A DNA stretch of 64,000 nucleotides from Acidobacteriaceae bacterium (GTDB taxonomy: Bacteria > Acidobacteriota > Terriglobia > Terriglobales > Acidobacteriaceae). Location: assembly GCA_028283655.1 (NCBI GenBank), contig JAPWKE010000003.1:2604001-2668000 (forward strand), written 5' to 3'. The number at the start of each line of letters is the position of its first letter. Position 1 is the stretch's first letter. Positions 1-7,986 of the stretch are shown one piece after another. The position numbers were made by a program, and so were the translations under genes. Below the pieces are notes generated by a model. It was not told where the DNA came from, did not search any database, and saw only the letters and a list, made by a program, of their open reading frames with translations.

Positions 1-3000
1 CGAGGCCGCAACAGCGTTTGGATCACTCGTCAGGTTCGGCCTCACAGCACCGGAGTACGTACCCGTGTTGTTTGTCGCGTCATACACTTCGAGAGGTGAG
101 CCCGAGTGAATTTCGAAGATGCCGCCCAGTGTCCAGCCGCCGACGACTTCATCCAGCCAACGAGAGTTGACGTTCACGAGCTTGCCTCGACCGAACGGAA
201 GGTTATAGAGCGCGTTCGCGATCAGACGATTCCTGACATCGTTCGCGGAGAGTCCACGCCACGCCGCAGGATGGTAGTAGTCAGTAATTGTTCCACTCGT
301 TTGGCCAACGTTGCTACGAGCATCCACATTGTCGATGTACTTCGACCATGTGTAGTTCGCACCAAATTGCAAGCCAGACTTCGCCCTACGCTGAATCCCG
401 ATGTTGAGGCCGTTATAGCTTGAGGCACCGTAATCCTTTGCGAGGATGCTCACGTTGTTGAACTGCGGAAAGGGACGCAACGTTTGCTTATTGCTCGTCG
501 TCGCAAGGAGCACCATCTTGTCGGGAGCAACCTGGTTGGTGTTGATCGAACTCGTCGCGGAGAGATGGTGACCGAAGGATCCCAGATAGCCCACCTCAAC
601 AAGCAGCGTCGGTGTGATCTGACGCTGCACGTTGAGGTTGCTCTGATAGATGTAGCCGGTGATGCGGTTCCTGTTGAAGTAATCCGGCGCCTGTGTCGGC
701 TGACTGCCGACCGTCACCGCTCCGAAGGACGAGTTGAGCTGCAAATCAGTGGGCACTGACGCCTTGCCTGTGCCATCCGTTGCGTTGTTCTTGAGCAGAA
801 AGGCAGGAGTACCGCTCACGGTATCCGTCGAGGTCAAGGAGATCGATTTGGAGAAGCCCGTGTACGCCACGATCGGCGTCGCCTGATCGTATTCACCGGG
901 GTAAAGGATCGCGCCACCACCACGCACCACGGTGTTGTCGTCTACCTTGTACGAGAAGCCGAGGCGTGGACCAACATTGTTCAGATCCCACTGATGTGCG
1001 TAGCGAGTCAGTCCATTGCGTCCTGAGAACGTGATGACACCAGGCGTTCCTGACACGGGATTCAGCGTTGTTGGATCAAACGAGTTCTGACGATTTTGAT
1101 CCTCCCAACGTGGCGTGTCCACGTCATAGCGAACGCCAAGATTCAGCACGAGACGAGGTGTGATTCTCCAGTCATCCTGAAAGAACGCAGCCCAACCATA
1201 GGCCGTAGTGTTCAATCGCAGCGTGTCATTTAGCGTGCCGCTATTCACGCGCCCCATCAGCAGATTGGCAAGACTGCCCAACGCCGTAGACGAGCTCACA
1301 CCAAGATTTGTGAAGCCGAAGGCGCCGCCTGCTGAAGGACGATACACGTCCGAATTCTTCGAGGTGCGCCACTCCACACCAGCCTTGAACTGATGCTTGC
1401 CGCGCACAAATGTCACGTGATCGGTGTATTCGTCGCTGAGGATCGGCACCTGTAGGCGCTCTTGTTGAGAGTAGCCAAGTGTCGCCAATCCAGAAAGAGT
1501 AACCGTTGGGAAGAAGGAAGCGTCCGTTCCCTTCAATCCCACTTGATCAGCCAGTGCTGTGTTCGCCCCCAGCGAATAAGCCAAGGCCTTGCGCTGCGTG
1601 AACGTGACGCGCAGTTCGTTGATCACCGAAGGGCTGAAGTTATGGATCCAGGTAGCGAGCTCGTTGTAGTAGTAGTTGTCGCTCCGATTGCCATAAGAGT
1701 CCGTTCCAGGCGTCGGAAAGATGGCAGTTGTGTTCGAGGTATCTACCTGCGCGAGAAAGTGTCCATACAGACGATCGTTAGGTCCAATAATGTGGTCGAT
1801 ACGACCGGTGTAGGCATTGACGATCGCGGTCGTCGGATCATTCACGCGGTAGTTGTTCGTGTTCGCAGCCGCACCACTCACGTTTGGGTTCGGAAAGAAC
1901 GCGGCCAACTTCACACCTACGGGATCCAGAACGCTCGATGGCAGCTTGTTCAACGTGCCGTCATCACCCACCGCCTGCAATCCAGTGTAGGGGTTCGTCA
2001 CTACTGTGCTGAACGCCGAGAAATCGCCAGCACGTTCCGCAGCCGTTGGCACGTTCGCCGTCACCGTGGTCGACTTCGTCGAACGACGACCTTCATAGGT
2101 GAAAAAGAAGTGCGTTCGATCACGGATGATCGGACCACTAAAGCTCGCGCCGAAGAGGTTATAACGAAGGCGCGGCTTGGTCGTCGCAAAGTATGGAGTC
2201 GCTTGAATTGCATCGTTGCGAATGTACTCGTACGCCGAACCGTGGAAATGATTGGTTCCGGAGCGAGTCGTCATCTGCAGCACACCACCGCCGCTGCGAC
2301 CGAGCTCGGCTTCATAGTTGCTGAGCGCGAGATTGAACTCCTGCAATGCCTCGATAGGAGGATCGAAGGAAAGCGTCGGAACACCTTGCAACAGATTTTG
2401 CGCGGTTCCACCGTCAATGAGATAGTTGGCGTTGCCGCCGCGACCGCCAGCAATGGAGAACGTTGCGCTACTACCACTGTTGCTACCAACGACGAATCCG
2501 CTCAAGCGTTGCAGTTGCGATGCTCGCCTATCCAACAGCGGCATATCCACGACGGTCTCGTTCTCGATGACCTTGCTAATGGTTGAGCTCTCGGTTTGCA
2601 CGAGCGGAGTCTCAGCAGACACATCAATCGTCTGGTTCACAGCGCCTGCATGCAGAACGATATCCGCCACCGACGCGTTGCCCGTGAGAACAATCACTCC
2701 GCGCGTAATCTTCGTCTCAAATCCATCATGTTCCACCTTCACGTCATAATGGCCGGGAACAAGAAGCGGAAAGACGTAGTGGCCATCCGGCTTTGACTGC
2801 GATGTTTGCACCGCGCCGGTTTCAACCTGCTTGATAGTAACCTTCGCGTTGGCGACAACAGCGTTTTGTTCGTCCGCGATCACCCCTGAGATCTGTGAAC
2901 TCTGAGCATGCGCCAAGCCGCCCACCAAGAGGACCGCAGCGAAGAAGAAGGCCCCCATAGCGGAGCGAAAGAAAGAGCGTGCCCGAAGGCGAGAATGTTG

Positions 3001-3006
3001 CGGCAT
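1..3006 (-). CDS. TonB-dependent receptor, Oar-like, partial (C-terminus outside window)
   Basis: An uninterrupted frame runs from an ATG at 3006 to the left edge (1002 codons, no stop), so the C-terminal part is missing. It starts with a signal peptide (basic MPQHSRLRARS, then a hydrophobic run ending GLAHAQ). A carboxypeptidase-regulatory-like beta domain follows at about residues 35-115 (SGVIADEQNAVVANAKVTI ... DGHYVFPLLVPGHYDVKV). A plug-like region comes next, with EALQEFNLALSNYEAELGRS and GGGVLQMTTRSGTNHFHGS, which is typical of acidobacterial and myxobacterial Oar-type outer-membrane receptors. The rest is barrel-like. Such receptors import large substrates through the outer membrane using TonB energy; the substrate here is unknown. 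It lies downstream of the sulfatase/PSD1/DUF1501 genes on the same strand and behind a putative attenuator at 3022-3164. A sulfated glycan or other sulfur source is an inference from context only. Confidence 0.9.
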   Translation of the reverse strand, partial: MPQHSRLRARSFFRSAMGAFFFAAVLLVGGLAHAQSSQISGVIADEQNAVVANAKVTIKQVETGAVQTSQSKPDGHYVFPLLVPGHYDVKVEHDGFETKITRGVIVLTGNASVADIVLHAGAVNQTIDVSAETPLVQTESSTISKVIENETVVDMPLLDRRASQLQRLSGFVVGSNSGSSATFSIAGGRGGNANYLIDGGTAQNLLQGVPTLSFDPPIEALQEFNLALSNYEAELGRSGGGVLQMTTRSGTNHFHGSAYEYIRNDAIQATPYFATTKPRLRYNLFGASFSGPIIRDRTHFFFTYEGRRSTKSTTVTANVPTAAERAGDFSAFSTVVTNPYTGLQAVGDDGTLNKLPSSVLDPVGVKLAAFFPNPNVSGAAANTNNYRVNDPTTAIVNAYTGRIDHIIGPNDRLYGHFLAQVDTSNTTAIFPTPGTDSYGNRSDNYYYNELATWIHNFSPSVINELRVTFTQRKALAYSLGANTALADQVGLKGTDASFFPTVTLSGLATLGYSQQERLQVPILSDEYTDHVTFVRGKHQFKAGVEWRTSKNSDVYRPSAGGAFGFTNLGVSSSTALGSLANLLMGRVNSGTLNDTLRLNTTAYGWAAFFQDDWRITPRLVLNLGVRYDVDTPRWEDQNRQNSFDPTTLNPVSGTPGVITFSGRNGLTRYAHQWDLNNVGPRLGFSYKVDDNTVVRGGGAILYPGEYDQATPIVAYTGFSKSISLTSTDTVSGTPAFLLKNNATDGTGKASVPTDLQLNSSFGAVTVGSQPTQAPDYFNRNRITGYIYQSNLNVQRQITPTLLVEVGYLGSFGHHLSATSSINTNQVAPDKMVLLATTSNKQTLRPFPQFNNVSILAKDYGASSYNGLNIGIQRRAKSGLQFGANYTWSKYIDNVDARSNVGQTSGTITDYYHPAAWRGLSANDVRNRLIANALYNLPFGRGKLVNVNSRWLDEVVGGWTLGGIFEIHSGSPLEVYDATNNTGTYSGAVRPNLTSDPNAVAAS

Positions 3007-3021
3007 AACAAATGACCTCAA

Positions 3022-3061
3022 ATCAAAAACGAAAAAGCCCACGATTTCACTGATCGTGGGC
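3022..3061 (-). terminator. Intrinsic terminator/attenuator in front of the TonB receptor
   Basis: On the minus strand GCCCACGAT (3061-3053) pairs with ATCGTGGGC (3045-3037), followed by a T-rich tail TTTTTCGTTTTT (3036 downward). Only about 30 nt separate it from the receptor ATG at 3006. That leaves no room for a promoter after it, so it reads as a conditional terminator in the receptor leader rather than a plain end-of-operon signal. The 5' arm core CCACGA could instead pair with TCGTGG at 3111-3106, inside the short upstream ORF, giving a possible anti-terminator. Confidence 0.75.
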
Positions 3062-3083
3062 ATGAAACGGATTGCGCTTGTCA

Positions 3084-3164
3084 TTACAAGCGCAGTATCC
3101 AGACGCCACGAGGCGGATGAGCAACCAGAGCGAATTCCGTGCAACAACAGAGCATGAGTGACAT
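3084..3164 (-). CDS. Cysteine-run leader peptide (26 aa)
   Basis: This short ORF has a good ribosome site (GAAGGA about 9 nt before the ATG at 3164). The 26-residue product begins MSLMLCCCTEF and ends RGVWILRL. Three consecutive Cys codons (TGT TGT TGC) are codons 6-8. It starts about 50 nt after the DUF1501 stop and ends 23 nt before the terminator hairpin. Polycysteine upstream ORFs acting as cysteine-responsive attenuators are known in mycobacteria; applying that model here is inference. A second ATG at codon 4 is possible. I see no promoter between DUF1501 and this ORF, so it may sit inside a longer operon transcript. Confidence 0.6.
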   Translation of the reverse strand: MSLMLCCCTEFALVAHPPRGVWILRL

Positions 3165-3214
3165 CAGAAAATTCCTTCGTGAAGAGAGATGAAGTACCGG
3201 TGTGCGTAAGACCT

Positions 3215-4579
3215 CTACGCAAAGACCTGCTGCTGAACAACGCCCGCGACGTTCGTTAGACGGAAGTCTCGGCCTGCGTACTTGTACGTCAGTCGCTCAT
3301 GGTCGATGCCCATCAGCGCGAGCAGAGTCGCATGAAGATCGTTGATGTGCATACGTCCCTCCACTGCAGCCATGCCGAGATCATCCGTGCCGCCGTAGCT
3401 AAAGCCTTTTTTGACTCCCGCTCCGATCATGGCCATCGCATAACCAGTGATGTTGTGATCGCGACCATCAAGCCCCTGAGACGTTGGCAAACGTCCGAAC
3501 TCAGAACCGAAAAGCACGAGCGTATCTTCCAACAGGCCCCTCTGCTTGAGGTCTGTCAGCAGAGCCGCGATAGGCTGATCAATTCGACGGCTTTGCTCGA
3601 TCAGGCCATTATGAAGATTCGTGTGATGGTCCCAACCCGGTTGGCGAACCTCCACGAAGCGAACGCCTGCTTCACTCAGACGTCGCGCCATCAAGCACTG
3701 CCGCGCAAACGATCCCTCGATCCCTGCCTTCACGCCGTAAGCATCCAGCACGCTCTGCGTCTCCTTCGAGATATCAAGCAACGCAGGCACACTGTCCTGC
3801 ATGCGGAAACCAAGCTCGTAGGACTTGATGAGCCCCTCTACTTCTTCAGGAGCTCCAGGTTTCCGTGCCTCTGACTCATTCAAGGACTGGATCAGATCAA
3901 TCTGCTGGCGCTCCAGTTCACGACTCGTAGCGGCTTCAATGTTTGGCATGAGACCCGAATCGCTGATCGCGGTCCCCTGATAGTACGCAGGCAGGAACGC
4001 ACTGCCGTAGTTGGACGCTCCACCGAATGCGACCGGCGGATTGATCGTGATGTAACCAGGGAGGTTTTGATTTTCCGTACCCAGCCCATAGAGCAACCAC
4101 GACCCCATGCTTGGACGCGTGAGTGATGCGTTCGAACTGCCGGTATGCAACTGCACTACCGCCTGCGGATGCGCGGGCGTGTCTGTGTAGAGGCCACGCA
4201 AAAAGCAGAAGTCATCCGCATGCGTTGCCATATGTGGCAGCAGCTCCGAGAACCACGCTCCAGAGGCACCATACTGCTTGAACTTGAAGCGTGACGGCGT
4301 GATCGTGCCGCCTCCTGGGCCCGACTTGCCGCTCAGCTTCTCCAGTTGTGGCTTGTACTCAAAAGTGTCCACGCTGGACATCGCACCTTCCATGAAAAGG
4401 AAGATGATCTTCTTCGCCTTCGCAGGCAGCGGCGGGCGTTTCGCTGCGAGAGGGTTGAGCGTATTGAACTCCGCTGCAGCCGCAGTCTTAGAAAGCGAGC
4501 CGAGCAAGCCAGCCAATGCCAGATGGCCAAAGCCCGCACCAGCGGATCGCAGAATATCTCTTCGGGTAAAGCGATTCAT
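3215..4579 (-). CDS. DUF1501 family protein, Tat-exported
   Basis: A 454-residue protein with a twin-arginine signal (MNRFTRRDILRSAG, hydrophobic stretch, cleavage near TAAAA). The body matches the DUF1501 family: KKIIFLFMEGAMSSVDTFEYKP at residues 57-78, FLRGLYTDTPAHPQAVVQLHTGS, RFVEVRQPGWDHHTNLH, LVLFGSEFGRLPTSQG-DGRDHN, and HINDLHATLLALMGID near the C-terminus. DUF1501 proteins have a sulfatase/alkaline-phosphatase-like core and in Planctomycetes and Acidobacteria are almost always encoded beside DUF1549/DUF1553 (PSD1) proteins. Here the gene starts 25 bp after the PSD1 stop, so the two are surely co-transcribed. The protein should be periplasmic. Its substrate and reaction are not established for the family. 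It is full length, with an ATG start placing the Tat signal at the very N-terminus. Confidence 0.9.
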   Translation of the reverse strand: MNRFTRRDILRSAGAGFGHLALAGLLGSLSKTAAAAEFNTLNPLAAKRPPLPAKAKKIIFLFMEGAMSSVDTFEYKPQLEKLSGKSGPGGGTITPSRFKFKQYGASGAWFSELLPHMATHADDFCFLRGLYTDTPAHPQAVVQLHTGSSNASLTRPSMGSWLLYGLGTENQNLPGYITINPPVAFGGASNYGSAFLPAYYQGTAISDSGLMPNIEAATSRELERQQIDLIQSLNESEARKPGAPEEVEGLIKSYELGFRMQDSVPALLDISKETQSVLDAYGVKAGIEGSFARQCLMARRLSEAGVRFVEVRQPGWDHHTNLHNGLIEQSRRIDQPIAALLTDLKQRGLLEDTLVLFGSEFGRLPTSQGLDGRDHNITGYAMAMIGAGVKKGFSYGGTDDLGMAAVEGRMHINDLHATLLALMGIDHERLTYKYAGRDFRLTNVAGVVQQQVFA

Positions 4580-4604
4580 TGCATTCTCCTGAAATCAACA
4601 CGAG

Positions 4605-7600
4605 TTAGTGAACAAACTGAAACGCAGCAGAACCGTACAGCGACTGCACGAATGCAGACCAGGCAGCCTCTTGCGCGTTATCTAGGGTCACGGCAGACTG
4701 CGCGGGTGGAGCCTTCGCATCTTCGACCTCATCGTCCTGAGCAAGACCGTCTTCACGAATGATGCGCGCAGGATCGTTCGGCTTGTCTTGCCCCTGAAAA
4801 GCTATGCGGGCCACGCGCTTGTTCGACCGCGCCCAGGTCGCGGAGTACTCACGCAGAAACGCGGTCACACGCTTCCGCTCTGCGGTAGAGGGATCTCGCC
4901 CAAGCACCTTTTCATAGGCGATCCGAACTCCATCGTGTCCGCCATGATGTGCGAGAAGATTCCGCGCCAACTCCAGCGATTGCTCACGCACAAACGGTGA
5001 GTTGAGCATGAACAACGACTGCTTTGACACAGTGGTCACCTCTCGCTTGCCCGCAATCAACGTTTGCGTCACGGGATCGAAAGCGGCCAGCGAACGCGGC
5101 GTCTCATCACGAAGCAACGGCAGATAGATACTGCGATAGTGACTGCCGTCCGCTGCTTTCAGGATCGAGGCAACAGCCGGCCCATCATCCCTGACCTCGA
5201 TCATGCGTAGAGCCATCGTTGGCGAACCATGTACCGCATGCAAATCCAGGTCACCAGCTGAGGCAAGAATACTGTCGCGAATTTCTTCCGCATCCATCCT
5301 GCGTGGAGAATGTCTCCACACATACTGGTTCTCGGGATCTACATTCTGGTTCTTCGCCGGTGCATCGGAACCGAGGCGATAGACATGTGAGAGTACGATC
5401 TCGCGAATCAGCTTCTTCGTCGACCATCCTTGCTCCACAAAATCATTCGCAAGATAGTCAAGCAACGCTGGATCCGAAGGAGTACCTCCCGTCACGCCGA
5501 AGTTGTCCTGCGTGACCACGATTCCCCGCCCGAACAAATGCTGCCATACGCGGTTCACATACACGCGCGTTGTCAGCGGATTGTCCGGACGCGCAATCCA
5601 GTCAGCGAGTTCGAGGCGCCCGCTATGATCTGCAGGAATGGTCGGCGTATTCGGTAACGAGAGCACAGTGAGGAAGCCGCGCGGAACCGTTGGTCCATGG
5701 CGCTCCTCCACGCCACGCACACGCACAGTCGTATCTGCGATCACGCCATCATGCATGCTGTGAATGCCATAGCCGTGTTCGCCCTTGTCCTCCAGCAATT
5801 GAAGGTTTTCACGTGCAGCGATGAAGTGTGTTCGCAGCTCGAGCCGATGTTTTTTCTCTTCATCCGATGGCGGAGGCAGACTCGGATTGAGCTTGAGCGC
5901 AGCCTCACGTTTCGCGTTCATCTCGTCCAGCTGCTTGCGATAGCTTGCAGCCTCCGCCTGCAGCTTCGCCTTCGCCGCTTTGTCCTCAATCGACACCGAG
6001 CTAGCGGCGCTCATGTATCCAAGGTGCTTCGGGTCGTAGTAGTCCAGGCTCGCGCCACCCATACGGCTGCTCAATCCAACATTGTCGTCCGTGCTGGTGA
6101 AGATGCCCGCCAGCGCGTAGTAGTCCTTCGTCGGAATGGGATCGAACTTATGGTCGTGGCAACGCGCGCAGGAAACAGTGATCGCCATCGTGGAGCGTGT
6201 CACCGTGTCGATGAGATCGTCGACGTTGTCCATCTTGTAGCGCGCCTTGAAGCGCTGGTTTACGTCTTTCGGCCCCAGAGCAAGATAGCCGGTCGCGATC
6301 AGCAGGCGATCACGCTCTTCTGGAGTGCTCGCAGGCAGAAGATCGCCTGCTATCTGTTCCCGCAGAAAACGGTTATACGGAACGTCACGATTTACCGCGT
6401 CGATAACGTAATCGCGATAGCGCCACGCGTTCGGATACGGCATGTTGCGCGAGGGCCCCGAAGACTCACCATAACGAGCGATATCAAGCCAATGTCTTCC
6501 CCACCGTTCGCCGAAGCGCGGCGAGGCAAGCAAGCGATCCACCAACTTGGCGTAGGCCTGCGGAGAATGATCGCGCTGGAAAGCACGCACTTCCTCCGGT
6601 GTAGGCGGCAAACCAGTCAGGTCAAAGGTGATTCGGCGCACAAGCGTGCCGGTATCGGCATCGGCAACCGGCGCCAGATGCTTCTCGTCTAACTTCGCAA
6701 GGACGTAGCGATCGATGTTTCCGCTCGCCCAACCAGCATCCTGAAGCACGGGAACGCCCGGATTGGTCAGCGGTTGCCATGACCAATGGCTCTGCTTCAA
6801 CTTCGGATACAGTGCAGCAAGCCGACCAGGCGTCTGCGGCAGCTTCTCGGTTTCATCCGGCCAAGCGGCGCCATCCTTGATCCAACGCTCGAGGATAGCG
6901 ATCTCTTCTGCAGGCAAAGCCTCCTTGCTCTCCTGCGGCATGCGTTGCTTTTCGTTGCTGCTCTTCACCCGCTCAATGAGCAAGCTCTTCTCCGGATGTC
7001 CAGGCACGATCGCAGGTCCGGTGTTACCACCGGCGAAGATGCTGATCCCAACATCAACGCGAAGGCCACCAGCTTCTTTGAAAGCGTCTGAGTGGCAGTT
7101 GTAGCAGCGGTTCACGAGGATGGGTCGCACGTTCTTCTCGAAGTACGCAAGCTGCTCTGCCGTTGCGGCGCGTGGATACGCTACGGCCGTCGCGATGAGC
7201 GGCGTCTTTGACTTCTCCATCACATCCTGCTGCGCCTTCAACTCACTCCAAGGCAGGTCATGCGCCACCCAGGCACGCAGGGCTGCGATCTCCGCCTCTG
7301 GAAGAGCATCGTCTCCCTTGGGCATGCGCTTCTTGTCATCGCTCGTGATGATGCGTTCTATCAACAAGCTCTCGTCGGGCTTGTCGGCGATGGCCGCTGG
7401 TCCCGATCGCCCGCCGCGCAAGATGCTCTCGCGATCGTCTAGCAACAGTCCACCTGCGGCGCGCGTGTCCTTGGAGTGGCAGTCATAGCAACGGCTCTTG
7501 AGAATCGGTTCGACCGTCTTCTCGTACGAAGCTGCGTCCGTCGCGTGCGGAGCCGCAGCGGGCTTCTCCGCAGCATCTACAGTAACCGTGCCAGAGCTGA

Positions 7601-7691
7601 TGACAGAACCTAAAGCTAAGGCTCCAAGAACGATCGACAGCACAAGAAATGAGGATGGAGCAACATGGCTCCAACGCGATGACAATCGCAT
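4605..7691 (-). CDS. Planctomycete-type cytochrome c / DUF1549 / DUF1553 (PSD1) protein
   Basis: Reading from the ATG at 7691 (GGAG 8 nt upstream) gives 1028 aa; an ATG at 7721 would add ten residues but lacks a ribosome site. An N-terminal membrane or signal segment comes first. Two PSCyt1 modules follow, each with a haem-binding CxxCH (CYDCHS at about 68-72, and CYNCHS about 130 residues later) and the family tail AGGLLLDDRES / AGGLRVD. DUF1549 contains WDIARYGES-type sequence (HWLDIARYGESSG) and a third CxxCH (CARCHDHKFDPIPTKDYY). DUF1553 follows with RVYVNRVWQHLFGRGIV, NFGVTG and SPRRMDAEEIRDS. It is a predicted periplasmic multi-haem protein of unknown reaction. It forms an operon with the DUF1501 gene 25 bp downstream. 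A Cys-rich small ORF lies about 100 nt upstream of the start. Confidence 0.9.
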   Translation of the reverse strand: MRLSSRWSHVAPSSFLVLSIVLGALALGSVISSGTVTVDAAEKPAAAPHATDAASYEKTVEPILKSRCYDCHSKDTRAAGGLLLDDRESILRGGRSGPAAIADKPDESLLIERIITSDDKKRMPKGDDALPEAEIAALRAWVAHDLPWSELKAQQDVMEKSKTPLIATAVAYPRAATAEQLAYFEKNVRPILVNRCYNCHSDAFKEAGGLRVDVGISIFAGGNTGPAIVPGHPEKSLLIERVKSSNEKQRMPQESKEALPAEEIAILERWIKDGAAWPDETEKLPQTPGRLAALYPKLKQSHWSWQPLTNPGVPVLQDAGWASGNIDRYVLAKLDEKHLAPVADADTGTLVRRITFDLTGLPPTPEEVRAFQRDHSPQAYAKLVDRLLASPRFGERWGRHWLDIARYGESSGPSRNMPYPNAWRYRDYVIDAVNRDVPYNRFLREQIAGDLLPASTPEERDRLLIATGYLALGPKDVNQRFKARYKMDNVDDLIDTVTRSTMAITVSCARCHDHKFDPIPTKDYYALAGIFTSTDDNVGLSSRMGGASLDYYDPKHLGYMSAASSVSIEDKAAKAKLQAEAASYRKQLDEMNAKREAALKLNPSLPPPSDEEKKHRLELRTHFIAARENLQLLEDKGEHGYGIHSMHDGVIADTTVRVRGVEERHGPTVPRGFLTVLSLPNTPTIPADHSGRLELADWIARPDNPLTTRVYVNRVWQHLFGRGIVVTQDNFGVTGGTPSDPALLDYLANDFVEQGWSTKKLIREIVLSHVYRLGSDAPAKNQNVDPENQYVWRHSPRRMDAEEIRDSILASAGDLDLHAVHGSPTMALRMIEVRDDGPAVASILKAADGSHYRSIYLPLLRDETPRSLAAFDPVTQTLIAGKREVTTVSKQSLFMLNSPFVREQSLELARNLLAHHGGHDGVRIAYEKVLGRDPSTAERKRVTAFLREYSATWARSNKRVARIAFQGQDKPNDPARIIREDGLAQDDEVEDAKAPPAQSAVTLDNAQEAAWSAFVQSLYGSAAFQFVH

Positions 7692-7793
7692 GTACATATC
7701 TCCGCAACCAAACGCACGCATATAGAGCGAAGCGCAGCTTGGCTAGCTAAGAAGGCAAATCAAATAAGAGAAAGAGGGAGATCCGGGAATGGA

Positions 7794-7871
7794 CTAGCAA
7801 CAACCACAACAGGGCGTCGTGGTTTGCGAGAGCGAGCGCTCAAGTACAGAAATGAATTCTGCAGGTTGCAT
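7794..7871 (-). CDS. Small ORF ending Cys-Cys-Gly-Cys-Cys (25 aa)
   Basis: The ORF starts at an ATG (7871) with AAGG about 9 nt upstream. It encodes 25 residues beginning MQPAEFISVLERS and ending TTTPCCGCC, with the stop directly after the last Cys codon. Four of the last five codons are Cys (TGT TGT GGT TGT TGC TAG). It lies between the sulfatase terminator (7936-7979) and the PSD1 gene (start 7691), so it would be the first translated element of the PSD1-DUF1501 transcript. I see no clear terminator hairpin between it and PSD1, so classical attenuation is less obvious than at 3084-3164. It could be a Cys-sensing leader, a metal- or redox-active micropeptide, or chance. Confidence 0.5.
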   Translation of the reverse strand: MQPAEFISVLERSLSQTTTPCCGCC

Positions 7872-7935
7872 TGCAAGACCTTAGCACTACAAGAATCAAT
7901 AGTCAACATGTGGCAATGTAAATTACGCGTTGCTC

Positions 7936-7979
7936 GATAAAGGCAGGTAGCAAAGAGAATAGGCTCTTCGCTACCTACC
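7936..7979 (-). terminator. Terminator of the sulfatase gene
   Basis: On the minus strand, GGTAGGTAGCGAAGAG (7979-7964) pairs with CTCTTTGCTACCTGCC (7957-7942) over 16 bp with two G-T pairs, followed by TTTAT. It starts 7 bp after the sulfatase stop, so the sulfatase is probably transcribed alone and PSD1 needs its own promoter downstream. A TTGACT/TAAGGT pair with 17 bp spacing upstream of the small ORF at 7871 is a weak candidate. Confidence 0.8.
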
Positions 7980-7986
7980 TTCCATC

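Noticed and set aside
1462-2586. Long plus-strand open frame opposite the TonB receptor
   Set aside because: It is antisense to a clear receptor frame with signal peptide and conserved plug motifs; the plus-strand product is Arg/Val-rich and matches no family.
3037-3061. The hairpin before the TonB receptor as a simple operon terminator for DUF1501
   Set aside because: It lies about 150 nt past the DUF1501 stop, after a Cys-run ORF, and only about 30 nt before the receptor start, which fits an attenuator better. The simple reading is not excluded.
5697-6692. Plus-strand open frame of 331 codons opposite PSD1
   Set aside because: A shadow of the GC-rich PSD1 gene; no ribosome site and no recognisable domain.
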